Assembly (NCBI RefSeq): GCF_002931555.1
Contig: NZ_PSTZ01000011.1
Coordinates: 62,001 to 126,000, forward strand
Origin: Pseudoclavibacter sp. RFBB5
GTDB lineage: Bacteria > Actinomycetota > Actinomycetes > Actinomycetales > Microbacteriaceae
Reading direction: 5' to 3'
Length of the DNA stretch: 64,000 nt
A program made the position numbers and the translations under genes. Under the pieces are notes generated by a model. The model had not been told where the DNA came from and made no database searches. It saw only the letters and a list, made by a program, of their open reading frames with translations. Positions 1-8,342 of this stretch are shown here, one piece after another (position 1 is the stretch's first letter; each line of letters opens with the position of its first letter).

Positions 1-106
1 TGGGTGCCCCCTCGGCGCGAGCGCCCGCCTGCGACATCGACAACGATTCGGACGCCGCTCGACTCGATCACGCCGGCTCGCAACTCCTGCCCCTAGCCTG
101 CGTGCC

Positions 107-709
107 ATGGCACCCGCATCCACTGACCCCGTCCACCTCCCGGCCCGCGTGATCATCGTCCACGGCTTCCGCGCGAACGTCGACGCGCACTGGTTCCCGT
201 GGTTACGGGAAGCCCTCGCCGACCGGGGCATCGAGGCGACGAGCGTCGAACTTCCGCTGCCGGAGGCGCCGAACGCCGCCGACTGGCAGCGCGAGGTCGC
301 GCTCGCGTTGGGAACCCCCGACGAGCGGACCTGGATCGTGGGCCATTCGCTCGGCGCCGTGACGGCGCTCCGCGCGCTGGCGGCGCAACTCGGTGACTGG
401 CGTCTCGGCGGCGTCGTCTTCGTGTCCGGCTTCACCGGCACGCTTGACACGCTCCCCGACCTCGACGAGTACCTCGCCGACGACGTGGATGCGGAACGCG
501 TCGCCGACCGCATCAACACTCGCGTCGTCATCCGCTCGGACAACGACACCCTCGTGCCTCCCGGCGCATCCGATGCCCTCGCGCGCCGACTCTTCGCCGA
601 GGTCCGCGTGCAACCGGGCGCCGGGCACTTCCTCGAAGCGACCGGCGTGACCTCGCTGCCGGTCGTCCTCGACGCGCTCCTCCAGGCCCGCCCCGCGCCC
701 CGAACCTGA
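107..709 (+). CDS. RBBP9/YdeN-type serine hydrolase
   Basis: A 200-residue cytoplasmic alpha/beta hydrolase of the small RBBP9/YdeN type. An N-terminal VIIVHGF strand is followed by the nucleophile elbow GHSLG (Ser81), an acid in SDND (Asp145 or Asp147) and the final His in GAGHF (His174), so the triad is complete. There is no signal peptide or membrane segment. Length fits the family (about 180-200). The substrate cannot be read from the sequence. It stands alone; the 106 bases upstream hold no recognisable gene. Family call is firm, function is general. Confidence 0.85.
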   Translation: MAPASTDPVHLPARVIIVHGFRANVDAHWFPWLREALADRGIEATSVELPLPEAPNAADWQREVALALGTPDERTWIVGHSLGAVTALRALAAQLGDWRLGGVVFVSGFTGTLDTLPDLDEYLADDVDAERVADRINTRVVIRSDNDTLVPPGASDALARRLFAEVRVQPGAGHFLEATGVTSLPVVLDALLQARPAPRT

Positions 710-823
710 GCGATTCCTGAAAACGCAAAACGAGTTTGTGACACATCGGGGGTCGCCTGCGTCTCACCTGTACAAGCCCACACGGTGCACCGGCACCAGG
801 CAGAGACCAGAAAGAAGAGCATC

Positions 824-1291
824 ATGGCGAACACGACACCCACCACCGCTACCGCCCCCAAGACGGCTCAGACGTCCAGCAGCGTCGTCCCCACGAACAC
901 CTCGGGCGGACGCGGCACGACGACGATCGTCGACAGCGTCGTCGCTCGCGTCGCAGGGATCGCCGCTCGTGACGCTCGCGGCGTCTACGACCTCGGCGGC
1001 GGCGCGGCCCGCGCCATCGGCGCCATCCGCAACGCGATCAACGCGACGGACCAGAGCCAGGGCATCAACGTGGAGGTCGGCGAGAAGCAGGTCGCGGTCG
1101 ACGTGACCATCGTCGCCGAGTACCCCGTCTCGCTGCAGGACGTGGCCGACGGCGTCCGCGCCGACGTGATCCGCGCCATCGAGACCATCGTTGGCCTCGA
1201 GGTCACCGAGGTCAACGTCACGGTCAACGACGTGCACCTCCCCTCCGAAGACGACAGCAACGACAAGACGGAAGAAGCGCGAGTCCAGTGA
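824..1291 (+). CDS. Asp23/Gls24 family envelope stress protein
   Basis: 155 residues. The N-terminal 35 residues are a low-complexity Thr/Ala/Ser tail, followed by an Asp23-type domain (VARVAGIAARDARGVYDLGGG, later VDVTIVAEYPVSL and a C-terminal EVNVTVNDVHL). Asp23 proteins are cytosolic and are tethered to the membrane by AmaP, which is encoded four genes downstream. I chose ATG 824 because AGAAAGAAGAG lies just upstream; an in-frame ATG at 785 would add 13 residues without a better ribosome site. First gene of a coupled five-gene cluster. Probable role is envelope stress homeostasis, inferred from the family. Confidence 0.88.
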   Translation: MANTTPTTATAPKTAQTSSSVVPTNTSGGRGTTTIVDSVVARVAGIAARDARGVYDLGGGAARAIGAIRNAINATDQSQGINVEVGEKQVAVDVTIVAEYPVSLQDVADGVRADVIRAIETIVGLEVTEVNVTVNDVHLPSEDDSNDKTEEARVQ

Positions 1292-1488
1292 ACACGGCAT
1301 CCCTCACCCGAACCGGCATCCTCATCGGCGCGGTCCTCGCGCTCACCTGGATCATCCTCGGCTTCTGGGCGTTCTTCTTCGTCGCCATCGCGATGATCAT
1401 CGGCGGCGTCATCGGACGCATCCTCGAAGGAAAGCTCGACGCGACCGCCCTCGTTGACGTCATCCGAGGACGGAACACCTCCTCATGA
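1288..1488 (+). CDS. Small DUF2273-like membrane protein
   Basis: A 66-residue protein that is mostly one or two hydrophobic helices (ILIGAVLALTWIILGFW and FFFVAIAMIIGGVIG) ending in GRILEGKLD, the pattern of the small DUF2273 proteins that accompany Asp23 genes. It overlaps the Asp23 gene and the next gene by 4 bp each (ATGA), so translation is coupled. Probably a membrane partner of the Asp23/AmaP complex; this is inference from context. Confidence 0.75.
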   Translation: MNTASLTRTGILIGAVLALTWIILGFWAFFFVAIAMIIGGVIGRILEGKLDATALVDVIRGRNTSS

Positions 1489-1865
1489 GCGCCGCCGCGA
1501 CCACACTCAGCGGCGCGGCGCAGCGAGGCACAACACGACTCACCGCGAAGGCCCTGACTCGTCTTGCGTCAGCTGTCGCCGGTGACGCGCTCGGGGTCGA
1601 CGCTGGCAGCGTCAGCGTCGACCTCGACGACCACAACGGCAAGCTCGCGTTGCGCGTGAGGACCCCCATCCGGGTTCCCTCGCTCGCCCGAATCCGCGAG
1701 CAGCCGAGCGCGCTCGAGCGCAGCGGCGGCCCACTCCTCGAGCGAGTCGAGACCGCGAAGACCACCATCCGTGACCGCGTGCAGACCCTCAGCGGGTCCC
1801 AGGTCGGCCTCGTCACCATCCGCGTGACCGGGCTCAACATCAAGGCAGAGGAGCGAGTCAGATGA
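1485..1865 (+). CDS. Second Asp23-like protein, divergent
   Basis: 126 residues, no membrane segment. It looks like a degenerate Asp23 fold: an N-terminal helix RLTAKALTRLASAVAGDALGV, a central strand pair VSVDLDDHNGKLALRVRTPI and a C-terminal VGLVTIRVTGLNIK that corresponds to the closing strands of Asp23. Overlaps its neighbours by 4 bp on both sides. Equivalent genes occur at this position in actinobacterial Asp23 clusters and are usually annotated hypothetical. Role inferred from context only. Confidence 0.6.
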   Translation: MSAAATTLSGAAQRGTTRLTAKALTRLASAVAGDALGVDAGSVSVDLDDHNGKLALRVRTPIRVPSLARIREQPSALERSGGPLLERVETAKTTIRDRVQTLSGSQVGLVTIRVTGLNIKAEERVR

Positions 1866-2443
1866 GCACCAACACCTCCCTGTACTCGCGCCTCTCCCGG
1901 CGAGAGACGCACTCGCCCCGCTCGGCGCTCGCGATCACCCTCACCGTGCTCCTCATCCTCGTCGCGGCCTGGATCGGCACCGAGATCGTGCTATCGCTGC
2001 TCGCCCTCCCGGCGCTGCTCGTCGCACCGGCGGACATGTTCGCCTCGGCGCTCGGCGTGCTCGAGCAGCCCGCCCAGTACGTCGGCATCGCCGGCGTGGT
2101 CGTCGCGATCATCGGCCTCGTGCTGCTCATCGCAGGCCTCGCCCCCGGACGACGAGCCAGGCACACGCTCACCTCCACCCGCACCGCGACGGTCGCGGAC
2201 AACGCGGTCATCGCGTCCGCCCTCGCCCGCCACGCGGCGCACGCCGGCAACGTGAGCCCGGACAACGTCACCGTGTCGGTGTCCCACCGACGCGCCGACG
2301 TGCACCTCACCCCCGCATCCGGGCTCCCGGTCGACGCGTCCGCCATCACGGCCGCCGTCAACCAGCAGCTCGAACGGTACGAGCTGAACCCCCGCGTCAC
2401 CGCCAAGGTGCGCGTCGCAGAGAACGGGAAGGTCGGCGCATGA
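1862..2443 (+). CDS. DUF6286-type membrane protein of the Asp23 cluster
   Basis: 193 residues with two membrane segments (about residues 23-50 and 77-98), then a soluble C-terminal domain of about 90 residues with an alternating helix/strand pattern ending in NPRVTAKVRVAENGKV, which recalls an Asp23-like module fused to a membrane anchor. This is the DUF6286 architecture of actinobacterial alkaline-shock clusters. ATGA overlaps on both sides couple it to its neighbours. Confidence 0.7.
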   Translation: MSTNTSLYSRLSRRETHSPRSALAITLTVLLILVAAWIGTEIVLSLLALPALLVAPADMFASALGVLEQPAQYVGIAGVVVAIIGLVLLIAGLAPGRRARHTLTSTRTATVADNAVIASALARHAAHAGNVSPDNVTVSVSHRRADVHLTPASGLPVDASAITAAVNQQLERYELNPRVTAKVRVAENGKVGA

Positions 2444-3045
2444 ACAGCACCAACCGAGGCCTGAACCGGCTCCTCATCACCGCCACAGGCCTCCTCCTCC
2501 TCATCATCGGCGCCGCCGCATCCATCGGCGCATGGCTGCCCGGAGCGAAAGACACCTGGACTCCCATCTCCGAAGGCGTGAACACGCAGACCAGCAGCTG
2601 GCTCCAGCAGACCCCGTTCCCGGGCGCTGACTTCAGCTGGCTCCTCATCGCCGTCGTCGCGATCCTCGCGATCGCCATCATCCTGCTCCTGGTGTTCGCC
2701 CTCCGCCAGGGACAGGGACGGACCGGCACGATCGTCAGCGACCGCACGCCGGACACCGGGCGCACCATCGTGGACGTGTCGGTTGCCCGCGACGCCCTCT
2801 CGGATGCGCTCGACGCCCGCGACGAGTTCCTCACGACAAGCGTCTCCGCGTACGACGTGAAACGCACCCCTGTGCTGAAGGTGTCGGCCACGTGCCGACG
2901 CGGCGTCTCACCTCGAGACGCGACGGAGATCGTCGAGCAGAACCTCGAGGCCCTGGATGCACTCCTCGGCCGGCAGGTGCCCGTGCTGCTCCAGCTCAGC
3001 GGCGGCTTCCGCGCCCGAGTGCAGCAGTCGACGCGCCTCCAGTAG
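2440..3045 (+). CDS. amaP: AmaP-like Asp23 membrane anchor protein
   Basis: 201 residues. Two membrane segments near the N-terminus (LLITATGLLLLIIGAAASIG and FSWLLIAVVAILAIAIILLLVFAL) flank a short extracytoplasmic loop; the C-terminal half is soluble and cytosolic. This is the AmaP layout, the protein that recruits Asp23 to the membrane. Last of five genes joined by 4-bp overlaps. The CsbD gene follows after a 74-bp gap and may be part of the same stress response. Confidence 0.75.
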   Translation: MNSTNRGLNRLLITATGLLLLIIGAAASIGAWLPGAKDTWTPISEGVNTQTSSWLQQTPFPGADFSWLLIAVVAILAIAIILLLVFALRQGQGRTGTIVSDRTPDTGRTIVDVSVARDALSDALDARDEFLTTSVSAYDVKRTPVLKVSATCRRGVSPRDATEIVEQNLEALDALLGRQVPVLLQLSGGFRARVQQSTRLQ

Positions 3046-3119
3046 GACTCACCACCACAACTCCCCACCGCGGCACCGCGATTCGACGGCACCGCAACCC
3101 CCAACAGAAAGGAACTGCC

Positions 3120-3293
3120 ATGAGCGCAGGAGACAAGATCAAGAACGCAGCTGAAGAGTTCGGCGGCAAGGCCAAGGAAGCAGTTGGCAAGGTCACCGAC
3201 AACGAGCAGCTCATCGCCGAAGGCAAGGCCGACCAGGCCAAGGCCAACGTGAAGCAGGCGGGCGAAGACGTCAAGGACGCCTTCAAGAAGTAG
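3120..3293 (+). CDS. CsbD family stress protein
   Basis: 57 residues, highly charged and Ala/Lys/Glu-rich, with the CsbD signature KNAAEEFGGKAKEAVGKVTD and ADQAKANVKQAGEDVKDAFKK. Start ATG 3120 is set by AGAAAGGAA 5-13 bp upstream; longer in-frame extensions have no ribosome site. CsbD proteins are general-stress proteins of unknown mechanism. Placed directly after the Asp23 cluster and closed by a strong terminator. Confidence 0.9.
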   Translation: MSAGDKIKNAAEEFGGKAKEAVGKVTDNEQLIAEGKADQAKANVKQAGEDVKDAFKK

Positions 3294-3309
3294 CTCACAC
3301 CAGCACAGC

Positions 3310-3345
3310 GAAGCGGCAGTCGACCTTCGGGTCGGCTGCCGCTTC
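3310..3345. terminator. Terminator hairpin with UUCG loop after CsbD
   Basis: A 16-bp stem (GAAGCGGCAG... paired with ...CTGCCGCTTC, one G-U wobble) closes on a TTCG tetraloop at 3326-3329. It lies in the convergent gap between the CsbD gene and the CinA-type gene, and its symmetry lets it serve both strands. No clear T-tract. Confidence 0.85.
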
Positions 3346-3371
3346 GTCGTGCGCCGTCGTTTCGGTGCTGG

Positions 3372-3851
3372 CTAGTGCTTCCCGCCGGTCAGGAGCTGTT
3401 GCAGTCGTTCCAGCACCTGACGGACGGTCTGGTCGAGGATCTCGGCGGGCTCCCCGTCGAAGTCGTGACGTTCGCTGCCCACGACACCGTCGACACTCCA
3501 TCCCAGGAACACGGTGCCTTCCGGTTCGCCCTCTTCCGGTCCGGGGCCGCCCGCACCGGTCGTCGCGATGGAGATGTCGGACTCAAGCAGCCGTGCCACG
3601 CCGACCGCGAGTTCCTCGGCGCACCGGGCCGAGACGACCGGGCCGGGCGTCACGCCGAGGACGCGCTGCTTCACCTCCGTCTGGTAAGCGACGACCCCGC
3701 CGCGCAACCACGTCTTCGTGTCAGGTCCGCTGCCGAGCGTGGAGGCGACCCTCCCGCAGGTCAGAGACTCGGCCACACTCAGCGTGCGGCCCGTCTCCGC
3801 GAGTCGTTCGGCGATGGTCTCGATGAGGTTCTCGTCACTGAGCTGTGCCAT
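3372..3851 (-). CDS. CinA C-terminal domain amidohydrolase
   Basis: 159 residues, the stand-alone CinA C-terminal (PncC) domain that hydrolyses nicotinamide mononucleotide to nicotinate mononucleotide in pyridine-nucleotide salvage. Seen: SVAESLTCGRVASTLG, WLRGGVVAYQTEVKQRVLGV, the SARCAEELAVGVARLL helix and ATTGAGGPGP, all in family order. Start ATG at 3851 gives MAQLSDENLIETIAERL, the normal N-terminus; in-frame sequence further upstream is not protein-like. Convergent with the CsbD gene. Confidence 0.9.
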   Translation of the reverse strand: MAQLSDENLIETIAERLAETGRTLSVAESLTCGRVASTLGSGPDTKTWLRGGVVAYQTEVKQRVLGVTPGPVVSARCAEELAVGVARLLESDISIATTGAGGPGPEEGEPEGTVFLGWSVDGVVGSERHDFDGEPAEILDQTVRQVLERLQQLLTGGKH

Positions 3852-3984
3852 TGCAGCATCGTAGGAACGCGTGCTGAACGGCGGCGGAGTACCTGGTGAG
3901 CGTGTCCGCAGAGCGACGCCGGAGTCCTGCCCGGGGCTGGCTGAGCAGTTACGCGCGGTCGATCGGGATCCAGGTGTCCGGTGA

Positions 3985-4422
3985 GCCGGCGCTCCGACCG
4001 CAGGGAGGACCGGCGCCGTCGAGGGGCAGATCGTCTGCAGACGATGGGGTGCGCGGCGGGCGACGGAGATCGAGCACCGCACCACCGAGTTCTGGCAGTA
4101 CACGGACACCCCTGCCGGCACGTTCTGGAGCACCATCCCGACCGGCAAGTCGGCCGAGGGGGTCTTTTCGATCACCTTCGGGGTGCCGTTCGACGACGCC
4201 AAGTACTTCCGCGGGCGCGACACCGACAACCGCCAGGTCTCGCGCTGTCCCGACGAGACCTGCTGCCGGCGACCCGACCCGGCGCTCGCGGCCCGCTGGG
4301 CGGGACGCGCGTGGCCGAGCGCGCGACTGCACGCGCAGATCCTCGCATCCCTCCCAGCGGGCCGCTTCCCAGGCGTCGACGACAGCGAGATCTACGCTTA
4401 TCTGGAACGGCACGCGCCCTGA
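3985..4422 (+). pseudogene. Decayed or unrecognised reading frame before the beta-glucosidase
   Basis: One frame between a stop at 3982 and a stop at 4420 reads like real protein (EFWQYTDTPAGTFWSTIPTGK, FGVPFDDAKYFRGR, ending IYAYLERHAP), but the first usable start in it is a GTG at 4183, in the middle of the protein-like stretch, with no ribosome site. This suggests a gene that lost its 5' end or suffered a frameshift. I do not recognise the family. It fills most of the 618-base gap between the CinA-type gene and the GH3 gene; the rest holds nothing I can name. Confidence 0.3.
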
Positions 4423-4469
4423 TCTCCGGGCCGCGAGCACTCCCCCGCACGACCGATCGGAGCATCACG

Positions 4470-6707
4470 ATGACCCACGCCGAGCACCTCGACGATCTGA
4501 CCATCGAGGAGAAGGCGTCCCTGACGAGTGGTGGCAGCTTCTGGTCGACGAAGGCGGTCGATCGAGTTGGCGTCCCGGCGGTGACGCTGACGGATGGCCC
4601 GCACGGCGTGCGCTTGCAGCGTGAGGGTGGCGACCACCTCGGGCTCGCTGACAGCGTGCCCGCCACCTGCTTCCCGCCCGCCGTGGCGCTCGGCGCGAGC
4701 TGGGATGCGGACCTCGCACGCCGGGTCGGAGTCGCGCTCGGCGAGGAGGCAAAGGCGGAGGGCGTCGGCGTGCTGCTCGGCCCCGGCATCAACATCAAGC
4801 GCTCCCCGCTCTGCGGCCGCAACTTCGAGTACTTCTCGGAGGACCCGCTCGTGAGCGGCGTCATGGGCTCAGCACTCGTGGGCGGGCTGCAGAGCCAGGG
4901 CGTCGGCTCCTCGCTCAAGCACTTCGCCGCGAACAACCAGGAGACCGACCGGCTGCGGATCAGCGCTGACGTCGACGAGCGCCCGCTGCGCGAGATCTAC
5001 CTGCGCGCCTTCCAGCGCGTCGTCACCGAGCAGCAGCCGTGGACGGTCATGTGCTCGTACAACAAGATCAACGGCGTCTACGCCTCCGAGAACCACTGGC
5101 TCCTCACGACCGTGCTGCGGGAGGAGTGGGGCTACGAGGGCCTCGTCGTCTCCGACTGGGGCGCCGTCGACAACCGGGTCACCGGCGTCGCCGCCGGGCT
5201 CGACCTCGAGATGCCGTCCAGCGGCGGACGCACGGATGCTCAGCTCGTGGATGCGGTGCGCTCCGGCGACCTCGACGAGCAGCACGTGACCACGGCCGCC
5301 CGCCGTGCGCTTGAGCTCGTCGACAAGATCGTCGCGGGCGCAGACGAGTCTGCGAGCTACGACGCCGACGAGCACCACGCGCTCGCCCGCGAGGCGGCTG
5401 GACGCAGCATCGTGCTGCTCAAGAACGACGGCGACCTCCTGCCCCTCGACCTCGGCTCCGACGACACCCTCGCGGTCATCGGCGAGTTCGCGCGCACGCC
5501 CCGCTACCAGGGCGCCGGCAGCTCGCTCATCAACCCGACCCGCCTCGACGACGCCCTCACCGAGCTGAGCCGGGTCGCCGGCGACCGGGTGCGGTTCGCG
5601 CCCGGTTTCACGCTCGACGACTCCGGAGACACCGAAGCGCTGCGAGCGGATGCGGTCAAGACCGCCGCGAGCGCATCCGTCGCCGTGCTCTTCCTCGGCC
5701 TCCCCGCGCACGAGGAGTCCGAGGGCTTCGACCGTGAGCACATCGACCTCCCCGCCGACCAACTCGAGCTCCTCGCCGCGGTGCAGGCCGCGAACGAGAA
5801 CGTCGTCGTCGTGCTCTCCAACGGCGGCATCGTGCGCACCTCGACCTGGCAGCACCTCGCGCCTGCCATCGTCGAGGGCTGGCTGCTCGGCCAGGCCGGC
5901 GGCGGCGCGACCTCCGACGTGCTCTTCGGCGTCGTCAACCCCTCTGGGCGCCTCGCCGAGACCATCCCGGTGCGCCTCGATGACTCCCCGGCCCACCTCG
6001 GGTTCCCCGGCGCGTTCGGCCACGTCCGCTACGGCGAGGACATCTTCGTCGGCTACCGCGGCTACGACGCGCGAAGCACCGAGGTCTCGTTCCCGTTCGG
6101 CCACGGCCTCTCGTACACGAGCTTCGCCTACGACAACCTCGCCGTCGAAGTCCAGGACGGCGGCCTGCGCATCCAGGTGGAGGTCGCGAACACGGGCAGC
6201 CGGGACGGGCGTGAGGTCGTGCAGGTCTACACGGGCCTCCCGGGCTCCGCTGTACCGCGCGCGATTCGCTCGCTGACCGCGTTCTCGGTCGTGGAGGTCG
6301 CGGCCGGCTCGACGGCAGCCGTCACCATCGAGGTTCCGCGCTCTGAGCTCGCTTACTTCCACCCGGTCGCCGGGCAATGGACGGTGGAAGGCGGCGAATA
6401 CCGCATCGAGGTGGGTGCCTCGAGCCGCGACATCCGCGCCTCGACGCGGGTGTCGGTCGCGGGTGACGAGCTCGCGCTCACCCTCGACGAGACGTCGACG
6501 ATCGCCGAATGGCTGGACGACGAGCGTGGAGGCCCGCTGCTCCGCTCCGCCCTCCTCGAAGGGGACAGCGGACTGGCCGGGATGCTGGCCGACCCGGAGA
6601 TGCTCAAGATGATCGGGTCCATGCCGCTCGGGCGCGTCGCTGCGTTCCCAGGAAGCCCCCTCGACGAGTCGGCGCTCGGCGAGCTCGTGGCGAGCGCGAA
6701 GCGCTAG
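4470..6707 (+). CDS. GH3 family beta-glucosidase
   Basis: 745 residues, cytoplasmic (no signal peptide). N-terminal GH3 TIM barrel with DGPHGVR, LGPGINIKRSPLCGRNFEYFSEDP, SLKHFAANNQE and the catalytic nucleophile in VVSDWGAV (Asp229); then the GH3 C-terminal alpha/beta domain (GRSIVLLKNDGDLLPL, ASVAVLFLGLPAHEESEGFDRE) and a fibronectin-III-like end domain (RDGREVVQVYTGLPGS). It releases glucose or related sugars from beta-linked oligosaccharides. Start ATG 4470 begins the conserved region; longer in-frame upstream sequence is compositionally unlike protein. No adjacent sugar transporter. Substrate range not determinable here. Confidence 0.93.
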   Translation: MTHAEHLDDLTIEEKASLTSGGSFWSTKAVDRVGVPAVTLTDGPHGVRLQREGGDHLGLADSVPATCFPPAVALGASWDADLARRVGVALGEEAKAEGVGVLLGPGINIKRSPLCGRNFEYFSEDPLVSGVMGSALVGGLQSQGVGSSLKHFAANNQETDRLRISADVDERPLREIYLRAFQRVVTEQQPWTVMCSYNKINGVYASENHWLLTTVLREEWGYEGLVVSDWGAVDNRVTGVAAGLDLEMPSSGGRTDAQLVDAVRSGDLDEQHVTTAARRALELVDKIVAGADESASYDADEHHALAREAAGRSIVLLKNDGDLLPLDLGSDDTLAVIGEFARTPRYQGAGSSLINPTRLDDALTELSRVAGDRVRFAPGFTLDDSGDTEALRADAVKTAASASVAVLFLGLPAHEESEGFDREHIDLPADQLELLAAVQAANENVVVVLSNGGIVRTSTWQHLAPAIVEGWLLGQAGGGATSDVLFGVVNPSGRLAETIPVRLDDSPAHLGFPGAFGHVRYGEDIFVGYRGYDARSTEVSFPFGHGLSYTSFAYDNLAVEVQDGGLRIQVEVANTGSRDGREVVQVYTGLPGSAVPRAIRSLTAFSVVEVAAGSTAAVTIEVPRSELAYFHPVAGQWTVEGGEYRIEVGASSRDIRASTRVSVAGDELALTLDETSTIAEWLDDERGGPLLRSALLEGDSGLAGMLADPEMLKMIGSMPLGRVAAFPGSPLDESALGELVASAKR

Positions 6708-6719
6708 ACGCAGCACACT

Positions 6720-6749
6720 GTGCCGGTTCGGGAGCTCCCGGACCGGCAC
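6720..6749. terminator. Bidirectional terminator between GH3 and tetR genes
   Basis: A 15-bp stem GTGCCGGTTCGGGAG / CTCCCGGACCGGCAC with one wobble and essentially no spacer, in the convergent gap. Short GTCAG/GGTCAG repeats follow it up to the tetR stop. Confidence 0.65.
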
Positions 6750-6783
6750 GCCGGGTCGGGACGGGCCAGTCAGGTCAGTCGGG

Positions 6784-7386
6784 TCAGGCGGGCAGCACCA
6801 CGCTGACCTGCGCCCGCACCTGCTCGACGATCTCGTCGTCCGACAGCGAGGCGTTGACCGACGCCGCCATGGTGGTGAACATGATCGCGGAGACGACCTG
6901 CGCGAGTGCGCGCGCGGTGTCGGCCGTCGCCGCGGTCTCGCGGTCGATGACGTCAGCGACGAGGTCCTGCGTCTGGCTCGTCAGTTTCAGCGCCTCGGCG
7001 TGCCGCGGCTCCTGGGGATCACCGAAGACCATCTCGCGCAGGTAGGTGCGGCCGTTCTCGGCCTGCTTGCGGTTGCACGCCACGACGGGGCGAAGCACGG
7101 CAAGCACGCCGTCGAGGGCCCCAGTCGCTTCAGCTGAGGCCGCGCGGCCCTCTTCGAGCGCGGTCTCGTACATGGAGTTCTGCACGAGCAGCAGCAGCTC
7201 GCCTTTGGTCTTGGCGTAGAGGAAGAGCGTGCCGGTGCCGATGTCGGCCCGGTCAGCGATCTCCTGCGTTGTGACGTCGTCGACCCCGCGCTCGGCGAAG
7301 AGCTCGCCAGCCGCCGCCGTGATGCGCTCGAGCTTGTCGAGCTTGTTCCGCTCGCGGCGTCCCAATGGCCGGCCGTCGGTGGTCAT
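6784..7386 (-). CDS. TetR/AcrR family transcriptional repressor
   Basis: 200 residues. The N-terminal TetR helix-turn-helix is clear (KLERITAAAGELFAERGVDDVTTQEIADRADIGTGTLFLYAKTKGELL, about residues 17-64); the C-terminal ligand domain is generic. Start ATG 7386 is fixed by GGAGGAG 5 bp upstream; an earlier in-frame start at 7410 lies inside the operator region. Divergent from an SDR gene. The gap carries ACTCA-N4-TGAGT half-sites that recur upstream of the oxidoreductase gene that starts at 10245, so this repressor probably controls itself, the SDR and the oxidoreductase/hydrolase unit. Confidence 0.88.
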   Translation of the reverse strand: MTTDGRPLGRRERNKLDKLERITAAAGELFAERGVDDVTTQEIADRADIGTGTLFLYAKTKGELLLLVQNSMYETALEEGRAASAEATGALDGVLAVLRPVVACNRKQAENGRTYLREMVFGDPQEPRHAEALKLTSQTQDLVADVIDRETAATADTARALAQVVSAIMFTTMAASVNASLSDDEIVEQVRAQVSVVLPA

Positions 7387-7410
7387 CGGATCTCCTCCGG
7401 GAATAGACAT

Positions 7411-7431
7411 TGAGCAGACTCAGTTATGAGT
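7411..7431. promoter_or_regulatory. Probable TetR operator in the tetR-SDR divergent promoter
   Basis: ACTCA (7418-7422), GTTA, TGAGT (7427-7431) form a perfect inverted repeat; a further TGAG half-site starts at 7411. The motif TGAG-N3-ACTCAGTTAT recurs exactly at 10312-10328. A -35-like TTGAGC (7410-7415) in the SDR direction overlaps it. Operator function is inferred. Confidence 0.65.
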
Positions 7432-7538
7432 TTAGTCGCTATCGACTGAGGACCGGTGCTCACGCCGATTCTTCCACGCCGCCCCAGGACCTCGTCATCA
7501 TCACTGACCAGACGACCCGAGCAACAGAAAGACCACCT

Positions 7539-8252
7539 ATGCCCTCACTCAACGGAGCAGTTGTCCTCGTCACCGGCGCGAACGGGGGCATCGGCACGAA
7601 CTTCGTGCGCGAGGCTCTCGCCCGCGGCGCATCCAGGGTCTACGCCACCGCCCGCACGCCGCGCAGCTGGGACGACGCGCGGATCGTGCCGCTCACCCTC
7701 GACGTCACCGACTCGGCATCCATCGCCGCAGTCGTCGACGCGGCGCCGGACGTGACCGTGCTCATCAACAACGCGGGTGCCTCGGTCTCGTCCCCGGGCA
7801 TCCTGTCCCACAGCGATGAAGAGATTCGGGCGAACGTCGCGACCAACTTCCTCGGACCCGTCTTCCTCGCGCGCGCCTACGCGCCACTTCTCGCGAACCG
7901 TGAGGGTGCCGCCATCATCGACGTGCATTCAGCCCTCAGCTGGTACGCGGTCAATGGCATCTACAGCGCCACGAAGGCTGCGCTCTGGTCCGCGACGAAC
8001 TCGTTGCGCCTCGAGTTGCTCCCCGCCGGCGTCCACGTCGTCGGCGTCCACGTGGGCTGGGTCGACACGGCCATGGCCGCGCACACGGACGACCCGAAGA
8101 CCGACCCGGCCGCGCTGGTCTCCAAGGTCTTCGACGCGACCGAGGCCGGCGAGTACGAGCTGCTCGCCGACGAGACGTCCGTGCAGTTGAAGGCCGGGCT
8201 CAGCGCCCCGCTCGAGGCGGTCTACCCGCAGCTCGGTGGGTCAAGCAGCTAG
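7539..8252 (+). CDS. SDR family oxidoreductase
   Basis: 237 residues, classical short-chain dehydrogenase. NAD(P)-binding TGANGGIG (residues 12-19), NNAG after strand 4 (VLINNAG), a Ser in HSALSW and the catalytic YSATK are present. No membrane segments. Start ATG 7539 follows CAGAAAG and gives the usual short N-terminus. Divergent from the TetR gene and behind the shared operator, so probably de-repressed together with the neighbouring oxidoreductase by a toxic organic or quinone-like compound (inference). Substrate unknown. Confidence 0.9.
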   Translation: MPSLNGAVVLVTGANGGIGTNFVREALARGASRVYATARTPRSWDDARIVPLTLDVTDSASIAAVVDAAPDVTVLINNAGASVSSPGILSHSDEEIRANVATNFLGPVFLARAYAPLLANREGAAIIDVHSALSWYAVNGIYSATKAALWSATNSLRLELLPAGVHVVGVHVGWVDTAMAAHTDDPKTDPAALVSKVFDATEAGEYELLADETSVQLKAGLSAPLEAVYPQLGGSSS

Positions 8253-8274
8253 CAGCAGACCCCCGGATACAGAG

Positions 8275-8310
8275 TGGCGCGACTCCCAGAGCTCTCTGGA
8301 AGCCGCGCCA
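8275..8310. terminator. Bidirectional terminator hairpin
   Basis: Arms TGGCGCGACTCCCAGAG (8275-8291) and CTCTGGAAGCCGCGCCA (8294-8310) pair over 17 positions with two wobbles, in the convergent gap between the SDR and hydrolase genes. Confidence 0.65.
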
Positions 8311-8342
8311 TTCCTGCGTGCATCTGACCAGGCCCCCCAGCG

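Noticed and set aside
4869-6749. Long open frame (626 codons) on the minus strand across the GH3 gene
   Set aside because: Frame shadow in high-GC DNA: no family signature, Arg/Glu/Val-heavy composition, and the opposite strand encodes a complete GH3 enzyme.
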